Shown here: positions 11,063 to 19,737 of the stretch, piece after piece
Position numbering within the stretch: position 1 is the stretch's first letter
How the letters are laid out: each line of letters begins with the position of its first letter
From: Arthrobacter agilis
GTDB taxonomy: Bacteria; Actinomycetota; Actinomycetes; Actinomycetales; Micrococcaceae
Length of the DNA: 64,000 nt
Assembly (NCBI RefSeq): GCF_006494655.1
Contig: NZ_VHIM01000001.1
Span: 372,001-436,000, forward strand
Reading direction: 5' to 3'
Notes under the pieces: generated by a model
Seen by the model: the letters and a program-made list of their open reading frames with translations, nothing else
Database searches by the model: none
What the model was told of the DNA's origin: nothing
Made by a program: the position numbers and the translations under genes

Positions 11063-12079
11063 CTACAGCCAGTCGTTGCGCCGGAAGGTCCACCAGAGGC
11101 CGACCCCCATGCCGAGCATGAGCAGCAGCGCGAAGGGGTAGCCGATCGCCCAGTGCAGTTCCGGCATGACGTCGAAGTTCATGCCGTAGATCGAGGCGAT
11201 GAGGGTCGGGGCGAAGAGGATGGCCGCCCAGGAGGAGATGCGCTTGACCTCCTCCCCCTGCGACAGGGAGGTCTCGGTGAGGCGCGTCATCTCCTCGTTC
11301 TGCCGCTGCGCCACCAGGGTCGAGTGCACCGTCAACGCGTTCTGCAGGAGGGCGCGGAAGGTGTTCACGCGCTCGACGACGCGGATCACGTGATCCTGCA
11401 CGTCGCGCAGGTTGCGGCTCAGCTCCGCCTCCAGCTGGTACTTCTCGGACCCCCGGAGGAGGGACTCCATCATGGTCTGCAGCGGCTGCGTGGCCCGCTG
11501 GAACTGGATGACCTCGCGGTGCAGCTCGTAGATGCGCCGCGAGACGTCGGGGGCACCGCCGAAGAGTTCATTCTCGATCTCGTCGATGTCGTTCTCGAGG
11601 CCCAGCACCACCGGCTCGTACTCGTCCACCACCTGGTCCAGCAGGGCGTAGAGCACGGCCTGCGGACCGGTGCCGAGCAACTCCGGATCCGCTTCGAGCC
11701 TGCGCCGGACGATCCCGAGGTCCGGTGACTCGGCGTGCCGGATGGTCACCACGAAGTCGTGACCGATGAAGAGGTGCAGCTCACCGAACTCCACCTTCTC
11801 CTCGACGTCGAGGTAGCGGGCGGGGCGCAGGACGAGGAAGAGCGTCTCGCCGTAGCGTTCCAGCTTGGCGCGCTGGTGGCCGTTGGTGGCGTCCTCCACG
11901 GCGAGGGGGTGCAGGCCGAACTCGGCCGCCACGGCGCTGATCTCCTCGGCGGACGGCCGGTACAGCCCGATCCAGCCCATGCCGCCGCTGGTCCGCATCA
12001 GCTCGAACGTCGTCTCGAGCGTGTCGGGGTCGATGCGCTTCTTCCCGTCCACGTAGACGGCGTTGGCAACGAGGGACAT
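11063..12079 (-). CDS. corA: CorA-family magnesium/cobalt channel
   Basis: The 338-residue protein has a long cytosolic N-terminal domain with helices rich in charged residues, then two transmembrane helices near the C-terminus. The selectivity motif is YGMNFDVMPEL, matching the family GMN loop. It should carry Mg2+ (or Co2+/Ni2+) across the membrane as a pentamer. The start overlaps the purN stop by one base (TGATG on the minus strand), so translation is probably coupled to purN. The frame continues upstream through purN in another phase; that part is not real protein. Confidence 0.9.
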   Translation of the reverse strand: MSLVANAVYVDGKKRIDPDTLETTFELMRTSGGMGWIGLYRPSAEEISAVAAEFGLHPLAVEDATNGHQRAKLERYGETLFLVLRPARYLDVEEKVEFGELHLFIGHDFVVTIRHAESPDLGIVRRRLEADPELLGTGPQAVLYALLDQVVDEYEPVVLGLENDIDEIENELFGGAPDVSRRIYELHREVIQFQRATQPLQTMMESLLRGSEKYQLEAELSRNLRDVQDHVIRVVERVNTFRALLQNALTVHSTLVAQRQNEEMTRLTETSLSQGEEVKRISSWAAILFAPTLIASIYGMNFDVMPELHWAIGYPFALLLMLGMGVGLWWTFRRNDWL

Positions 12080-12672
12080 CACGCGTCCGCAGTGCCGGAG
12101 GCGGGCAGGAGCCGTGCGGCGAGGTTCTGCAGGGTCTCGATCAGGAGCCGCCGCTCCTCGATCTTGATGCGCTCGTGCAGGCTGTCCTCGGTGTCGTCCG
12201 GCCGCACCTCCACGGCCGCCTGGGCGAGGATGGGTCCGGTGTCCACGCCGGCGTCCGCGATCATGACGGTGCAGCCGGTCACCTTGACGCCGTACGCGAG
12301 CGCGTCCCGGACGCCGTGCGCGCCGGGGAAGCTCGGCAGGAGCGCCGGGTGGGTGTTGAGGTAGCGGTCGGGGAACCGGTCGAGGAACTGCTGGTCGAGG
12401 ATGCGCATGAACCCCGAGGACACCACGTAGTCCGGCTCGTGGGCGGCTGCGGCCTCCGTCAGCGCCCGGTTCCACGCGGCGCGGTCCGCGAACGCTCGGA
12501 AGTCCACCTCGAAGGTCTCGATCCCGGCCGCTGCGGCGCGCCGGACTCCGCCGGTGCCTGGCCGGTCCGCGCCGACGGCCGCGATGGTGACGGGCAGGGA
12601 GCCGTCCTCGACGGCGTCCATCACGGCCTGCAGGTTGGAGCCGGTACCGGAGACGAGGACCACGATGCGCAT
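12079..12672 (-). CDS. purN: Phosphoribosylglycinamide formyltransferase
   Basis: The 197-residue protein opens MRIVVLVSGTGSNLQA and contains VVSSGFMRILDQQFLDRFPDRYLNTHPALLPSFPG, with the catalytic Asn-Thr-His-Pro, and VTGCTVMIADAGVDTGPILAQ with the Asp of the formyl-transfer site. It uses 10-formyltetrahydrofolate to formylate GAR, the third step of purine synthesis. It is first in a two-gene unit with corA. A TAAGGT box ends six bases before the ATG and no ribosome site is seen, so the message may be leaderless. Confidence 0.95.
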   Translation of the reverse strand: MRIVVLVSGTGSNLQAVMDAVEDGSLPVTIAAVGADRPGTGGVRRAAAAGIETFEVDFRAFADRAAWNRALTEAAAAHEPDYVVSSGFMRILDQQFLDRFPDRYLNTHPALLPSFPGAHGVRDALAYGVKVTGCTVMIADAGVDTGPILAQAAVEVRPDDTEDSLHERIKIEERRLLIETLQNLAARLLPASGTADA

Positions 12673-12678
12673 GGCTCA

Positions 12679-12705
12679 ACCTTAGGGTCTGTCCTCGCCT
12701 AGGGT
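12679..12705. promoter_or_regulatory. Divergent -10 boxes for purN and the small membrane-protein gene
   Basis: Minus strand: TAAGGT at 12679-12684, six bases before the purN ATG. Plus strand: TAGGGT at 12700-12705, six bases before ATG 12712. The boxes are 15 bp apart and their flanks are nearly complementary (TTGAGCC and TTGAACC precede the ATGs). ATG 12712 opens a six-codon frame whose TGA overlaps ATG 12729 of the next gene. Confidence 0.6.
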
Positions 12706-12728
12706 TGAACCATGCCGACGGACACACG

Positions 12729-13169
12729 ATGACTCAGCGGGATACCGGACCAGTGGACGCCGGGCGCGGACGGACCGATGGTCCGGGCCGTGGCGAGGAC
12801 GGGCGCACCCGTGCGGCGGCGTCCGCGCGGCGGTGGCTGAGGCTCTTCCTGCTGGCACTGGTCGGAGCACTGCTGACCACCGGCCTCGTACTGCCGTGGA
12901 AGGTCATTGCGCTCGTCCTGTCACTGTTCGCCCTGACCGCCGGCGTGGTGGCCCTGGTGAAGGCCCTCGCCGCGAAGATGCCGCGGCTCGTGGTCCTGAC
13001 CACCTCGATCGGGCTGGTGGGAGCCCTCTTCCTCGCGGTCGGCACGGGCGCCTCGGTGCTCCTCTGGCCGGTCACCAAGACCTACGAGGACTGCATGGCG
13101 CGCGCCCTGACGCTCAGGGCCGAGAGCGACTGCCGGGACGGGCTGACCCGACTCGACGGGCTCGGCTAG
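12729..13169 (+). CDS. Small membrane protein of unknown function
   Basis: The 146-residue protein has a charged N-terminus (about 40 residues rich in Gly, Arg and Asp) and three hydrophobic segments: LRLFLLALVGALLTTGLVL, VIALVLSLFALTAGVVALV and LVVLTTSIGLVGALFLAVG. A C-terminal tail with two Cys follows (YEDCMARALTLRAESDCRD). The family was not recognised. A six-codon leaderless frame (MPTDTR) ends in ATGA overlap with the chosen ATG 12729, which would couple translation; TTG 12705 is an alternative in-frame start. The gene sits between purN and the PerM-like gene. Confidence 0.65.
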   Translation: MTQRDTGPVDAGRGRTDGPGRGEDGRTRAAASARRWLRLFLLALVGALLTTGLVLPWKVIALVLSLFALTAGVVALVKALAAKMPRLVVLTTSIGLVGALFLAVGTGASVLLWPVTKTYEDCMARALTLRAESDCRDGLTRLDGLG

Positions 13170-13215
13170 CTGCTCTCTGTCAGTGCCTCTGGGTCATGGC
13201 CTCTGTCTCAGGGCC

Positions 13216-14505
13216 TCAGCGGCGGCTGGGGTCCCGTTCCAGCAGGGGCCCGACGGCGTGCCCGAGGACGGCGCCGACGGCGACTTCGAGCGCGAGCCAG
13301 CCGCCCACGACCAGCGGGTCCGGACCGAGGTCCGTGAATCGCCCGAGTCCCACGGACGCCCGGGACACGAGGGCCGTGAACGCCCCGCCGAGCCCTGCCG
13401 CCAGCCCGATCAGCACGGCCAGGGAGAACGTGGAGGCCGTCCAGGTCAGCCACCGGCGCGGGCTGTGGAGGACGAGCCACTCGTCGAGGTGGTTCTCGCC
13501 CTCCCGGAAGAACCACCACCCTGCGAGCAGCCCGGCGAGGACCGGGATGGCGAGGGCAGCGTACCCGTACTCGAGGGTCCCCGCGGGGAGTGCGCCGAAG
13601 ATCGGCAGGGCGGGCAGGGGCCCGACGGCGCTGCCGAGGGGTGTGAGGGAGCTACCCGTCCCGAGGGCGAAGCCCGCCCCCGAGGACCACGACATGGTCC
13701 AGACCGCCAGGTTGGGCAGGAGCCCCAGCTGGAACAGGGTCACCACCGAGGCGCCGGCGATCCCGCCGTCGAGCCGCTCGTAGATGGCCGCGATGCCCGC
13801 CCAGTTCAGGCCGATGGCCACCGCGAGCAGGACCGCCGAGAGGGACAGCGCCACCAGTACCGCGAGGAAGCCCGACCGGAGGACCGACCAGGCGTAGGAC
13901 CCCGCCCAGCGGGAATGCTGGCTGGTCCGCCCCACCCAGGCCGCGAAATCCACGCCGACGAGGCGGCTCCAGGCCCCCGCTTCCCGGTAGGCCCCGGTGA
14001 TGAGCCCGATACCGGCGGACACGGGGGGGACGAGCGCTCCGGTGACGACGTGCGCGGACGCATCCGCCGTGACGGAGAGATAGGCGATACCCGCGCCGAT
14101 CAGGGCGTACGTCACGAGGGCCCCGAGCAGGGCCTGCCAGAGCTGGTCCGTGTAGGAGGCCCGCGCGAGCCGCCGACCGGCCCGCCACGCGAGCAGCAGC
14201 GGTATGAGCACCAGGCCGAGCGGGATGACGTGCAGGACGCCGGACGCGGGCTCCTCACCGGCGACTCCCGGCGGGAACTGCAGCACCAGTGGCACGCCGT
14301 GCATCACGAGCCAGCCCTGGCCCGCGAGGCGTGCGGCTGACTCCGGGGTGCGGTCCGCGAAGCCGCCCGTCAGCCAGACCGCGGCGACGGGGAGCAGGAC
14401 GAGGAGGGCCGAGATCACGGCGGCCTGCCCGAGTTCCACCACTCCCTGCAGCCACAGGGGCATGGGAAGGGCACGGGGCTTGCTGGGGAGTTTCATCACC
14501 TCCAT
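13216..14505 (-). CDS. DUF6350 / PerM-like integral membrane protein
   Basis: The protein of about 429 residues has eight to ten hydrophobic segments and family-like stretches: SALLVLLPVAAVWLTGGFADR, LGLVLIPLLLAWRAGRRLARAS and GAYREAGAW. In mycobacteria the related PerM (Rv0955) lies directly before purN-purH and supports cell division and persistence; that function is known there and only inferred here. The ATG at 14505 follows GGTGG; ATG 14496 is also possible. The open frame to 14604 has no family-like residues. One foreign-strand gene now lies between this gene and purN. Confidence 0.75.
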   Translation of the reverse strand: MEVMKLPSKPRALPMPLWLQGVVELGQAAVISALLVLLPVAAVWLTGGFADRTPESAARLAGQGWLVMHGVPLVLQFPPGVAGEEPASGVLHVIPLGLVLIPLLLAWRAGRRLARASYTDQLWQALLGALVTYALIGAGIAYLSVTADASAHVVTGALVPPVSAGIGLITGAYREAGAWSRLVGVDFAAWVGRTSQHSRWAGSYAWSVLRSGFLAVLVALSLSAVLLAVAIGLNWAGIAAIYERLDGGIAGASVVTLFQLGLLPNLAVWTMSWSSGAGFALGTGSSLTPLGSAVGPLPALPIFGALPAGTLEYGYAALAIPVLAGLLAGWWFFREGENHLDEWLVLHSPRRWLTWTASTFSLAVLIGLAAGLGGAFTALVSRASVGLGRFTDLGPDPLVVGGWLALEVAVGAVLGHAVGPLLERDPSRR

Positions 14506-14613
14506 GGTGCCACCGGCTCGCACCGACGACGGCGAGCGACGCGTCCGGGCAGGCCCTCCGTCCCTGCCGGTCGCCCGGACGGAAGGGGCGCCCGCCCGGT
14601 GCACGGCGGCGCG

Positions 14614-15366
14614 TCAGCCCAGGATGTCGACGAGTCCCTTGACCACGGCGAGGCCGGCACCGATGAAGGCGATCACGATCACGAACAGGCGGGCCTGGTC
14701 GTCGCGGACGAAGCGTGAGAGCTTCTCGCCGGTGAAGATCCCGGCGACGATGGCGACACCGATGGCCACCCACATCCACGCTGCGAGGACGGGTGCCTGC
14801 GACGGGTCGAGGAGCAACTTCACGACGAGCGTGACCGAGCCGATGCAGACGAAGAATGGCTGCAGGGTCGCCGCGAAGGGACGCTGCGGCCAGCGCGAGA
14901 GGAGCGCGTAGGCGCTGACCGCCGGACCGCCCACGCCGGCCATGGAATTCGTGACGCCTGCGGTGAAGCCGGCCACCACCTTCGGCACGCTGCCCCGGAC
15001 CACCACGGCAGAACGCTGCAGCATGAGGGAGACGGTGAGCGCCACGAGCACCACCGAGCCCACCGTGACGGACAGGGGCGCGGAGGGGACGGCGACCGCG
15101 AGGAAGGACCCGGGGACCGAACCGAAGAGGGAGGGCACCACCAGCCACCGGAACATGCTCCAGTCGATGTCCTTCCAGACCCTGCCCACGATGATCGACG
15201 AGGACACCACACCGCAGATGTTGACCAGGAGGACACCCTCGTGGGGGCCGAGGATGATCACGAGGAAGGGCGCGATCAGGAGGGCGAACCCGAGGCCCGC
15301 GATGCGCTGCGCAACGGCCCCCACGAGGATGGAGGCCAGCACGATGCAGAAGATGCCCAGGGTCAC
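14614..15366 (-). CDS. TauE/SafE-family anion permease
   Basis: The predicted 250 residues contain seven to eight hydrophobic segments and two TauE-like half repeats: GLGFALLIAPFLVIILGPHEGVLLVN and AGVTNSMAGVGGPAVSAYALL, the second being the family signature around helix 5. Family members export sulfite, sulfoacetate or other organosulfonates; no sulfur gene is nearby to narrow this. I chose GTG 15366 because a TACTGT box ends seven bases upstream; TTG and ATG codons further upstream in frame (to 15456) remain possible. Confidence 0.75.
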   Translation of the reverse strand: MTLGIFCIVLASILVGAVAQRIAGLGFALLIAPFLVIILGPHEGVLLVNICGVVSSSIIVGRVWKDIDWSMFRWLVVPSLFGSVPGSFLAVAVPSAPLSVTVGSVVLVALTVSLMLQRSAVVVRGSVPKVVAGFTAGVTNSMAGVGGPAVSAYALLSRWPQRPFAATLQPFFVCIGSVTLVVKLLLDPSQAPVLAAWMWVAIGVAIVAGIFTGEKLSRFVRDDQARLFVIVIAFIGAGLAVVKGLVDILG

Positions 15367-15373
15367 CCGAGCC

Positions 15374-15379
15374 ACAGTA
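15374..15379 (-). promoter_or_regulatory. Candidate -10 box for the TauE-like gene
   Basis: TACTGT on the minus strand ends seven bases before GTG 15366, which has no Shine-Dalgarno sequence. A leaderless transcript is inferred. Confidence 0.35.
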
Positions 15380-15434
15380 CGCCCGGGCAACAACTTCTTC
15401 CCTGCCAGGAGCCCCTGTGACACCCCGACGCCGG

Positions 15435-15440
15435 TAGCCT
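15435..15440 (+). promoter_or_regulatory. -10 box of a leaderless transcript for the DUF1684 gene
   Basis: TAGCCT is followed by six bases (GACACC) and then ATG 15447, with no ribosome site. This spacing puts the transcription start on the A of ATG. Confidence 0.5.
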
Positions 15441-15446
15441 GACACC

Positions 15447-16082
15447 ATGACGGCACTCACCACGACACTCGCGACGGCGGACTGGCGGCGCCGCGTCTTC
15501 GGTCTCTACGAGGACGTCCGCCGGTGCGCGGCCGAGGACTCGCCCGAAGCCGCCCACGGCCTGTGGCAGCGGGGACGCAACGATCTCCTCCGCGACCATC
15601 CGGCCTCGGCCCTGCACGCCGGGGCACGCACGGGCTTCACGGGTCTCGAGGTCGCGGCGTACGATCCCACGTTCCGCTTCGAGGTCGCGGTGGACGACGC
15701 CGGCGCGGGCGAGGTGATGGACGTCGCGACCGGGACGGACGGCGTCGTCCCCTTCCGGCGCCTCGGCACCCTGGTGCTGCCCGGACTCGGGACCCTGGCG
15801 CTCTGGAAGCTCGCCTCCTACGGCGGTGGCCTCTTCCTGCCGCTGCGGGACGCGACCGCGGGCACTCCCGGCGGCACGTACGGTGGCGGGCGCTACGTCC
15901 TGGACACGGTGAAGGGCGCACACCTGGGCGAGGGACGGACCCCGGGGAGCCTCGTGGTGGACCTCAACTTCGCCTACAACCCGTCCTGCGCCTACGACGA
16001 GCAGTGGGCCTGCCCGCTTCCCGGGCCGGACAACCGCCTCACCGCCGAGGTACCCGTCGGCGAGCTGTACCGCACCTACTGA
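15447..16082 (+). CDS. DUF1684-domain protein
   Basis: The 211-residue protein carries the DUF1684 hallmark near the C-terminus: YGGGLFLPLRDATAGT, YGGGRYVLDTVKGAHLG, LNFAYNPSCAYDEQWACPLPGPDNRL. The N-terminal part (LYEDVRRCAAEDSPEAAHGLWQRGRNDLLRDHPAS) also fits this family. No signal peptide is seen, so it should be cytosolic. The biochemical role is unknown. It stands alone, divergent from the permease gene. Confidence 0.88.
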   Translation: MTALTTTLATADWRRRVFGLYEDVRRCAAEDSPEAAHGLWQRGRNDLLRDHPASALHAGARTGFTGLEVAAYDPTFRFEVAVDDAGAGEVMDVATGTDGVVPFRRLGTLVLPGLGTLALWKLASYGGGLFLPLRDATAGTPGGTYGGGRYVLDTVKGAHLGEGRTPGSLVVDLNFAYNPSCAYDEQWACPLPGPDNRLTAEVPVGELYRTY

Positions 16083-16208
16083 CCGGGGACGGATTCCGCA
16101 GCGCGCGGCAGCCGGTGAATCCCCTGATCCGGTGCCGGGTCTGGACTGTGTGCGCCCAGGAGCGGTAAGGTGCCCCTTTGCCGTCGGGGATCCTCGTCAG
16201 GCCCTATC

Positions 16209-17834
16209 ATGAGAGCAAAACCACTCCCGGAGGTTCCGATTACAGACACTGCTGCCCAACACGACATTTATTTCGGTGCACCCGAGCCGGAGAATGAAGC
16301 CGAGATCCTCGAGTCGGCGTCTCGCGCGGCGGTAGCCCGTTTCGAAGGACGATCCGACATCACGACGGTCAAGCGTCGCTTCACCCTCGTCAACTCGGAC
16401 CGCACCCCGCACCAGGCCATGGTCGAGGATCTGCTGTTCATCCGCGCGGCGCTCGACGACGCCGGGATCGACTTCCTCCTGGTCCGCGGCAACGACCAGC
16501 GTCCGGTCATCGCGGTCGATCTCGCCGATCGCGACCGGCTGCGCACGGCGCTCGTGGAGGCCTGCCGGGACGAGCCGTTCTACTCCCGCACCGTGGACAC
16601 GAAGCGCCGCACCACCCTGCTCGTGAGCGACGGCGAGCTCTCCAAGAGCGGCAAGGCACGGATCTTCCGGCTCTTCCGGCCACGCATCGAGCCGCTCGGC
16701 GGGCTCGCGTACGGCCCCTCCGCCGGTGTGCAGATCGAGCTCTGGTCGCTCGGTGACACGGCCATCGAGCTCCCCGTGGAGAACTCCCTGACCCGCCGCA
16801 CCCTGCCCGCCGCCGAAGTGGTGCGCGGCGAGGTGGAGCGCCACGGCCACACCTGGCCCACGATCGACAACATGTTCGCCGACCACGCGACGGACATCGA
16901 CTTCGACATCGACCTCGTCTTCTCCTGGGTGGACGGCAGCAGCCCCGAGTACCAGGCAGCCCGGGCAGCACGCATGCAGGGCGTGGTGGTGGGCGAGGGC
17001 GACGACCACGAGGCCCGCTTCCGCCAGATCGACGAACTCAAGTACGCGCTGCGCTCGGTCTACATGTTCGCGCCCTGGGTCCGTCGCATCTTCATCGCCA
17101 CCGACTCGGACCGCCCGGCATGGCTCGCGGACCACCCCTCCGTCACCTTCGTCCCGTCCGAGGAACACTTCAGGGACCCATCCGTCCTTCCCACACACAA
17201 CTCGCAGGCCGTCGAGGCCCAGCTGCAGCACATCCCCGGCCTCTCCGAGTACTTCCTCTACTCGAACGACGACATGTTCTTCGGCCGGCCCGTGGCACCG
17301 GACATGTTCTTCTCCCCCGGCGGCGTCACGAAGTTCATCGAGGCTGACACGCGGATCGGCCTCGGCGACAACGACCCGGAGCGCAGCGGGTTCGAGAACG
17401 CAGCCCGCGTCAACCGTCGACTCCTGCACGAGCGCTTCGGACGCATCACGACGCGCCACCTGGAGCACACCGCCGCACCGCTGCGGAAGAGCGTCCTGCT
17501 CGAGATGGAGAACGAGTTCGCAGCGGAGTTCGCGGCCACGGCCGCATCCCGCTTCCGGGCCAAGGACAACATCTCGGTGACCAATTCCCTCTACCACTAC
17601 TACGCGCTCCTGACCGGGCGTGCCGTCACACAGGAATCGGCCCGCGTCGCGTACGTCGACACCACGCAGCGTTCCGGCCTGAAGAGCCTCAACAAGATGC
17701 TCGACAAGCGCAATCACGATTTCTTCTGCCTGAACGACGGCAGTTTCCCCGAGGTGCCGGCGGAGGAGCGCGCTCGGCTCGTCACCGACTTCCTCGAGAA
17801 GTACTTCCCGGTCAAGGCCCCCTGGGAGATCTAG
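16209..17834 (+). CDS. Stealth-family sugar-phosphate transferase
   Basis: The product of about 541 residues shows the conserved Stealth regions: DLVFSWVDGSSPEY near residue 235 (CR1), ELKYALRSVYMFAPWVRRIFIATDS (CR2), THNSQAVEAQLQHIPGLSEYFLYSNDDMFFGRPV (CR2/3), and the C-terminal VTNSLYHYYALLTGR region (CR4). Characterised members transfer hexose-1-phosphate to build capsules or similar phosphopolymers. The first 230 residues are less conserved. No capsule or wall-glycopolymer genes adjoin it. ATG 16209 has AGG seven bases before it; the frame is open to GTG 16170. A TAAGGT box at 16166 may be its promoter. Confidence 0.88.
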   Translation: MRAKPLPEVPITDTAAQHDIYFGAPEPENEAEILESASRAAVARFEGRSDITTVKRRFTLVNSDRTPHQAMVEDLLFIRAALDDAGIDFLLVRGNDQRPVIAVDLADRDRLRTALVEACRDEPFYSRTVDTKRRTTLLVSDGELSKSGKARIFRLFRPRIEPLGGLAYGPSAGVQIELWSLGDTAIELPVENSLTRRTLPAAEVVRGEVERHGHTWPTIDNMFADHATDIDFDIDLVFSWVDGSSPEYQAARAARMQGVVVGEGDDHEARFRQIDELKYALRSVYMFAPWVRRIFIATDSDRPAWLADHPSVTFVPSEEHFRDPSVLPTHNSQAVEAQLQHIPGLSEYFLYSNDDMFFGRPVAPDMFFSPGGVTKFIEADTRIGLGDNDPERSGFENAARVNRRLLHERFGRITTRHLEHTAAPLRKSVLLEMENEFAAEFAATAASRFRAKDNISVTNSLYHYYALLTGRAVTQESARVAYVDTTQRSGLKSLNKMLDKRNHDFFCLNDGSFPEVPAEERARLVTDFLEKYFPVKAPWEI

Positions 17835-17874
17835 GCGCCCTGCCCGTCTCGGCGTCGCGTGCAAAACTGGCGCC

Positions 17875-18678
17875 ATGCAGACCTTCCTGCCGTACCCGGA
17901 CTTCGAGGCGAGCGCGCGCGTCCTCGATCAGGCGCGGCTGGGCAAGCAGCGGGTCGAGACCCTGCAGGTACTGCGCGCGCTCGTCATCCCCGACTACGGG
18001 TGGCGGCAGCACCCGGCCATCCGCATGTGGATGGGGTACGTACCGGCACTGACGGTCTACGGGCTCGCCATGGTCTCGGAGTGGGTCTCGCGCGGTCATG
18101 CCGACTCGACCCACCGCCAGATCCTCGAGTTCGCTCCCGAGGTCCTCGACACGGCCGCGGTGCCGATGCCACCCTGGCTCGGCGACCCGGCACTGCACCT
18201 GAGCCACCGCTCCAACCTGGTCCAGAAGGCGCCGGAGGTCTATCGCGACAGATTCCCCGGCGTCCCGGAGGACCTGCCGTACGTCTGGCCGGAGCCGGAG
18301 GAGGAGCGCATCCCCGCTGAACCGGAGGGCAGACGCCTGTGGGTGTGGCGGGCGTCTGCCCTCCCGTCCGACGGCGACGACGCCACGACGCTCCTCATGC
18401 CGCCCGATCCGCCCGGCGGACGTGCGGCACCGAAATGGGAGCGCCAGCTCCGGGTGTTCGAGGAGACCGTGCAGGACGGCGACGCCGTCGCCATCGCGGA
18501 CCCCGGGGGCGAGCACTTCCGTGCCGGGCAGCTCGGGCCCGTCCTGATGCACGAGGACGGCCTCGTCCGCCGCGCGCGGCTGCACGGCTGCGTGCGGCGC
18601 TCGGACATCCACCCGTCGGCCCTGCTGCAGGACCCGCGGACGCTGTTCAGCGTCGGGCTGCCCGAGTCGCTGGCCTGA
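17875..18678 (+). CDS. MSMEG_6728-family protein, pyrimidine-dimer-glycosylase-like
   Basis: The 267-residue protein begins MQTFLPYPDFEASARVLDQARLGKQRVET, the signature of the MSMEG_6728 family, with relatives in the endonuclease V (pyrimidine dimer DNA glycosylase) group. YGWRQHPAIRMWMGY and HADSTHRQILEF continue that match up to about residue 130. The rest (from PEEERIPAEPEGRRLWVW) is more variable. DNA-repair activity has not been shown for this family as far as I know and is only suggested by homology. No ribosome site is seen at ATG 17875, 40 bases after the Stealth gene. Confidence 0.72.
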   Translation: MQTFLPYPDFEASARVLDQARLGKQRVETLQVLRALVIPDYGWRQHPAIRMWMGYVPALTVYGLAMVSEWVSRGHADSTHRQILEFAPEVLDTAAVPMPPWLGDPALHLSHRSNLVQKAPEVYRDRFPGVPEDLPYVWPEPEEERIPAEPEGRRLWVWRASALPSDGDDATTLLMPPDPPGGRAAPKWERQLRVFEETVQDGDAVAIADPGGEHFRAGQLGPVLMHEDGLVRRARLHGCVRRSDIHPSALLQDPRTLFSVGLPESLA

Positions 18679-18729
18679 CGCGCGAGCTCCCCTGCAGGTG
18701 CGGGACCCCCGAGGCGCGCCTCCCGCCGA

Positions 18730-19653
18730 TCAGGCGGACGTCAGCACGCGGGACCTCGTCCCGTCGGCGATGACCACGCCGTGCGCCTCCAGCCGGCGCC
18801 GCGTCTCCTCACGCGGGACCACCTCGCCCACCGAGGCGTGCCGGCCGGCCGGCACCACCGAGTGGACGATCGTCTCCTCGTACACGTGCACGAGGTTGTA
18901 GGACTGCGCGCCGTCGCGGCCGCGCGACCCGCCGCCGTCGAACAGGAGATCCTGTGTGTAGCAGGTGGCGCTCGCCACCGAGACGGGCACGCCCGCGAAC
19001 ATCGCGGTCGTCGAGTAGTGCAGGTGCCCGGCGAGGATGGTGCGGACGTCGGAGCCACGGACGACGTCGGCCAGCGAGCGTTGGTCGCGCAGTTCCACGA
19101 GGACGGCGAGATCCTGGACGCTGGGGACGGGCGGGTGGTGCAGCGCGAGGATGGTGCCGTGCGGGGCGGGAACCGCGAGCTCGTGCTCGAGCCAGCGGAG
19201 CTGCTCGAGGGAGACCTCCCCGTGGTGGTGGCCGGGGACGGTCGAGTCCAGCGTGATGATCCGGAGCCCGTCGACGAAGTGGACGGCGTCCACCGGTGCG
19301 GCCGCCTGCGCGGGCGTCGGTGTTTCGTCGAGCAGGCCCTCGCGGAAGGCAGCCCTGTCGTCGTGGTTCCCCATCGCCCAGATGACCGTGGCACCGAGCC
19401 TGGCCGCTGCGGGGTCCACGATGGCCCGGAGCTTCGCGTAGGCACCCGGCTCGCCCTTGTCCGCGAGGTCCCCGGTGAACACGATCGCCTGCGGGCGCAC
19501 TCCGGACGCCTCGAGATCCTCGAACACCTCCTGCAGGCGCAGCTCGCTGTCCACCGCCCCGTAGAGGGGGCCCTCCCCACCGAGCAGGTGCGTGTCGCTC
19601 ATGTGCAGGATGAAGTGCTGATGCCGGGGGTGTTCTGCTGTCCGGGGGACCAT
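18730..19653 (-). CDS. Metallophosphoesterase, 3',5'-cyclic-nucleotide phosphodiesterase type
   Basis: The 307-residue protein carries all five calcineurin-like metal motifs in order: SDTHL (Asp20, His22), GDLAD, GNHDD, a histidine in ALHHPP and GHLHYST. This layout matches CpdA-type class III phosphodiesterases that hydrolyse cAMP or phosphodiesters with two metal ions. No signal peptide is seen. Start ATG 19653 follows GGAG by eight bases. It stands alone, convergent with the previous gene and divergent from the sigma operon. Confidence 0.86.
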   Translation of the reverse strand: MVPRTAEHPRHQHFILHMSDTHLLGGEGPLYGAVDSELRLQEVFEDLEASGVRPQAIVFTGDLADKGEPGAYAKLRAIVDPAAARLGATVIWAMGNHDDRAAFREGLLDETPTPAQAAAPVDAVHFVDGLRIITLDSTVPGHHHGEVSLEQLRWLEHELAVPAPHGTILALHHPPVPSVQDLAVLVELRDQRSLADVVRGSDVRTILAGHLHYSTTAMFAGVPVSVASATCYTQDLLFDGGGSRGRDGAQSYNLVHVYEETIVHSVVPAGRHASVGEVVPREETRRRLEAHGVVIADGTRSRVLTSA

Positions 19654-19712
19654 GAAACCTACTCCGATAGCCGATGGGGTCGCGCTAGCTGTCTGTCATC
19701 AAACCAGAGGAG

Positions 19713-19737
19713 GCGGGGAAGTTCGTGAACTCCCCGC
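19713..19737. promoter_or_regulatory. Hairpin or operator in the leader before the sigma-factor operon
   Basis: GCGGGGA-a-GTTC-gt-GAAC-TCCCCGC forms an 11-bp stem with one bulged A. It lies about 125 bp before the sigma gene and about 60 bp upstream of the phosphodiesterase start. It could be an operator, or an attenuator if transcribed. No T tract follows. Confidence 0.4.

Noticed and set aside
11063-12727. One 554-codon frame joining purN and corA
   Set aside because: The first 215 codons are out-of-frame purN. CorA begins at 12079 with the family-like MSLVANAVYVDG start.
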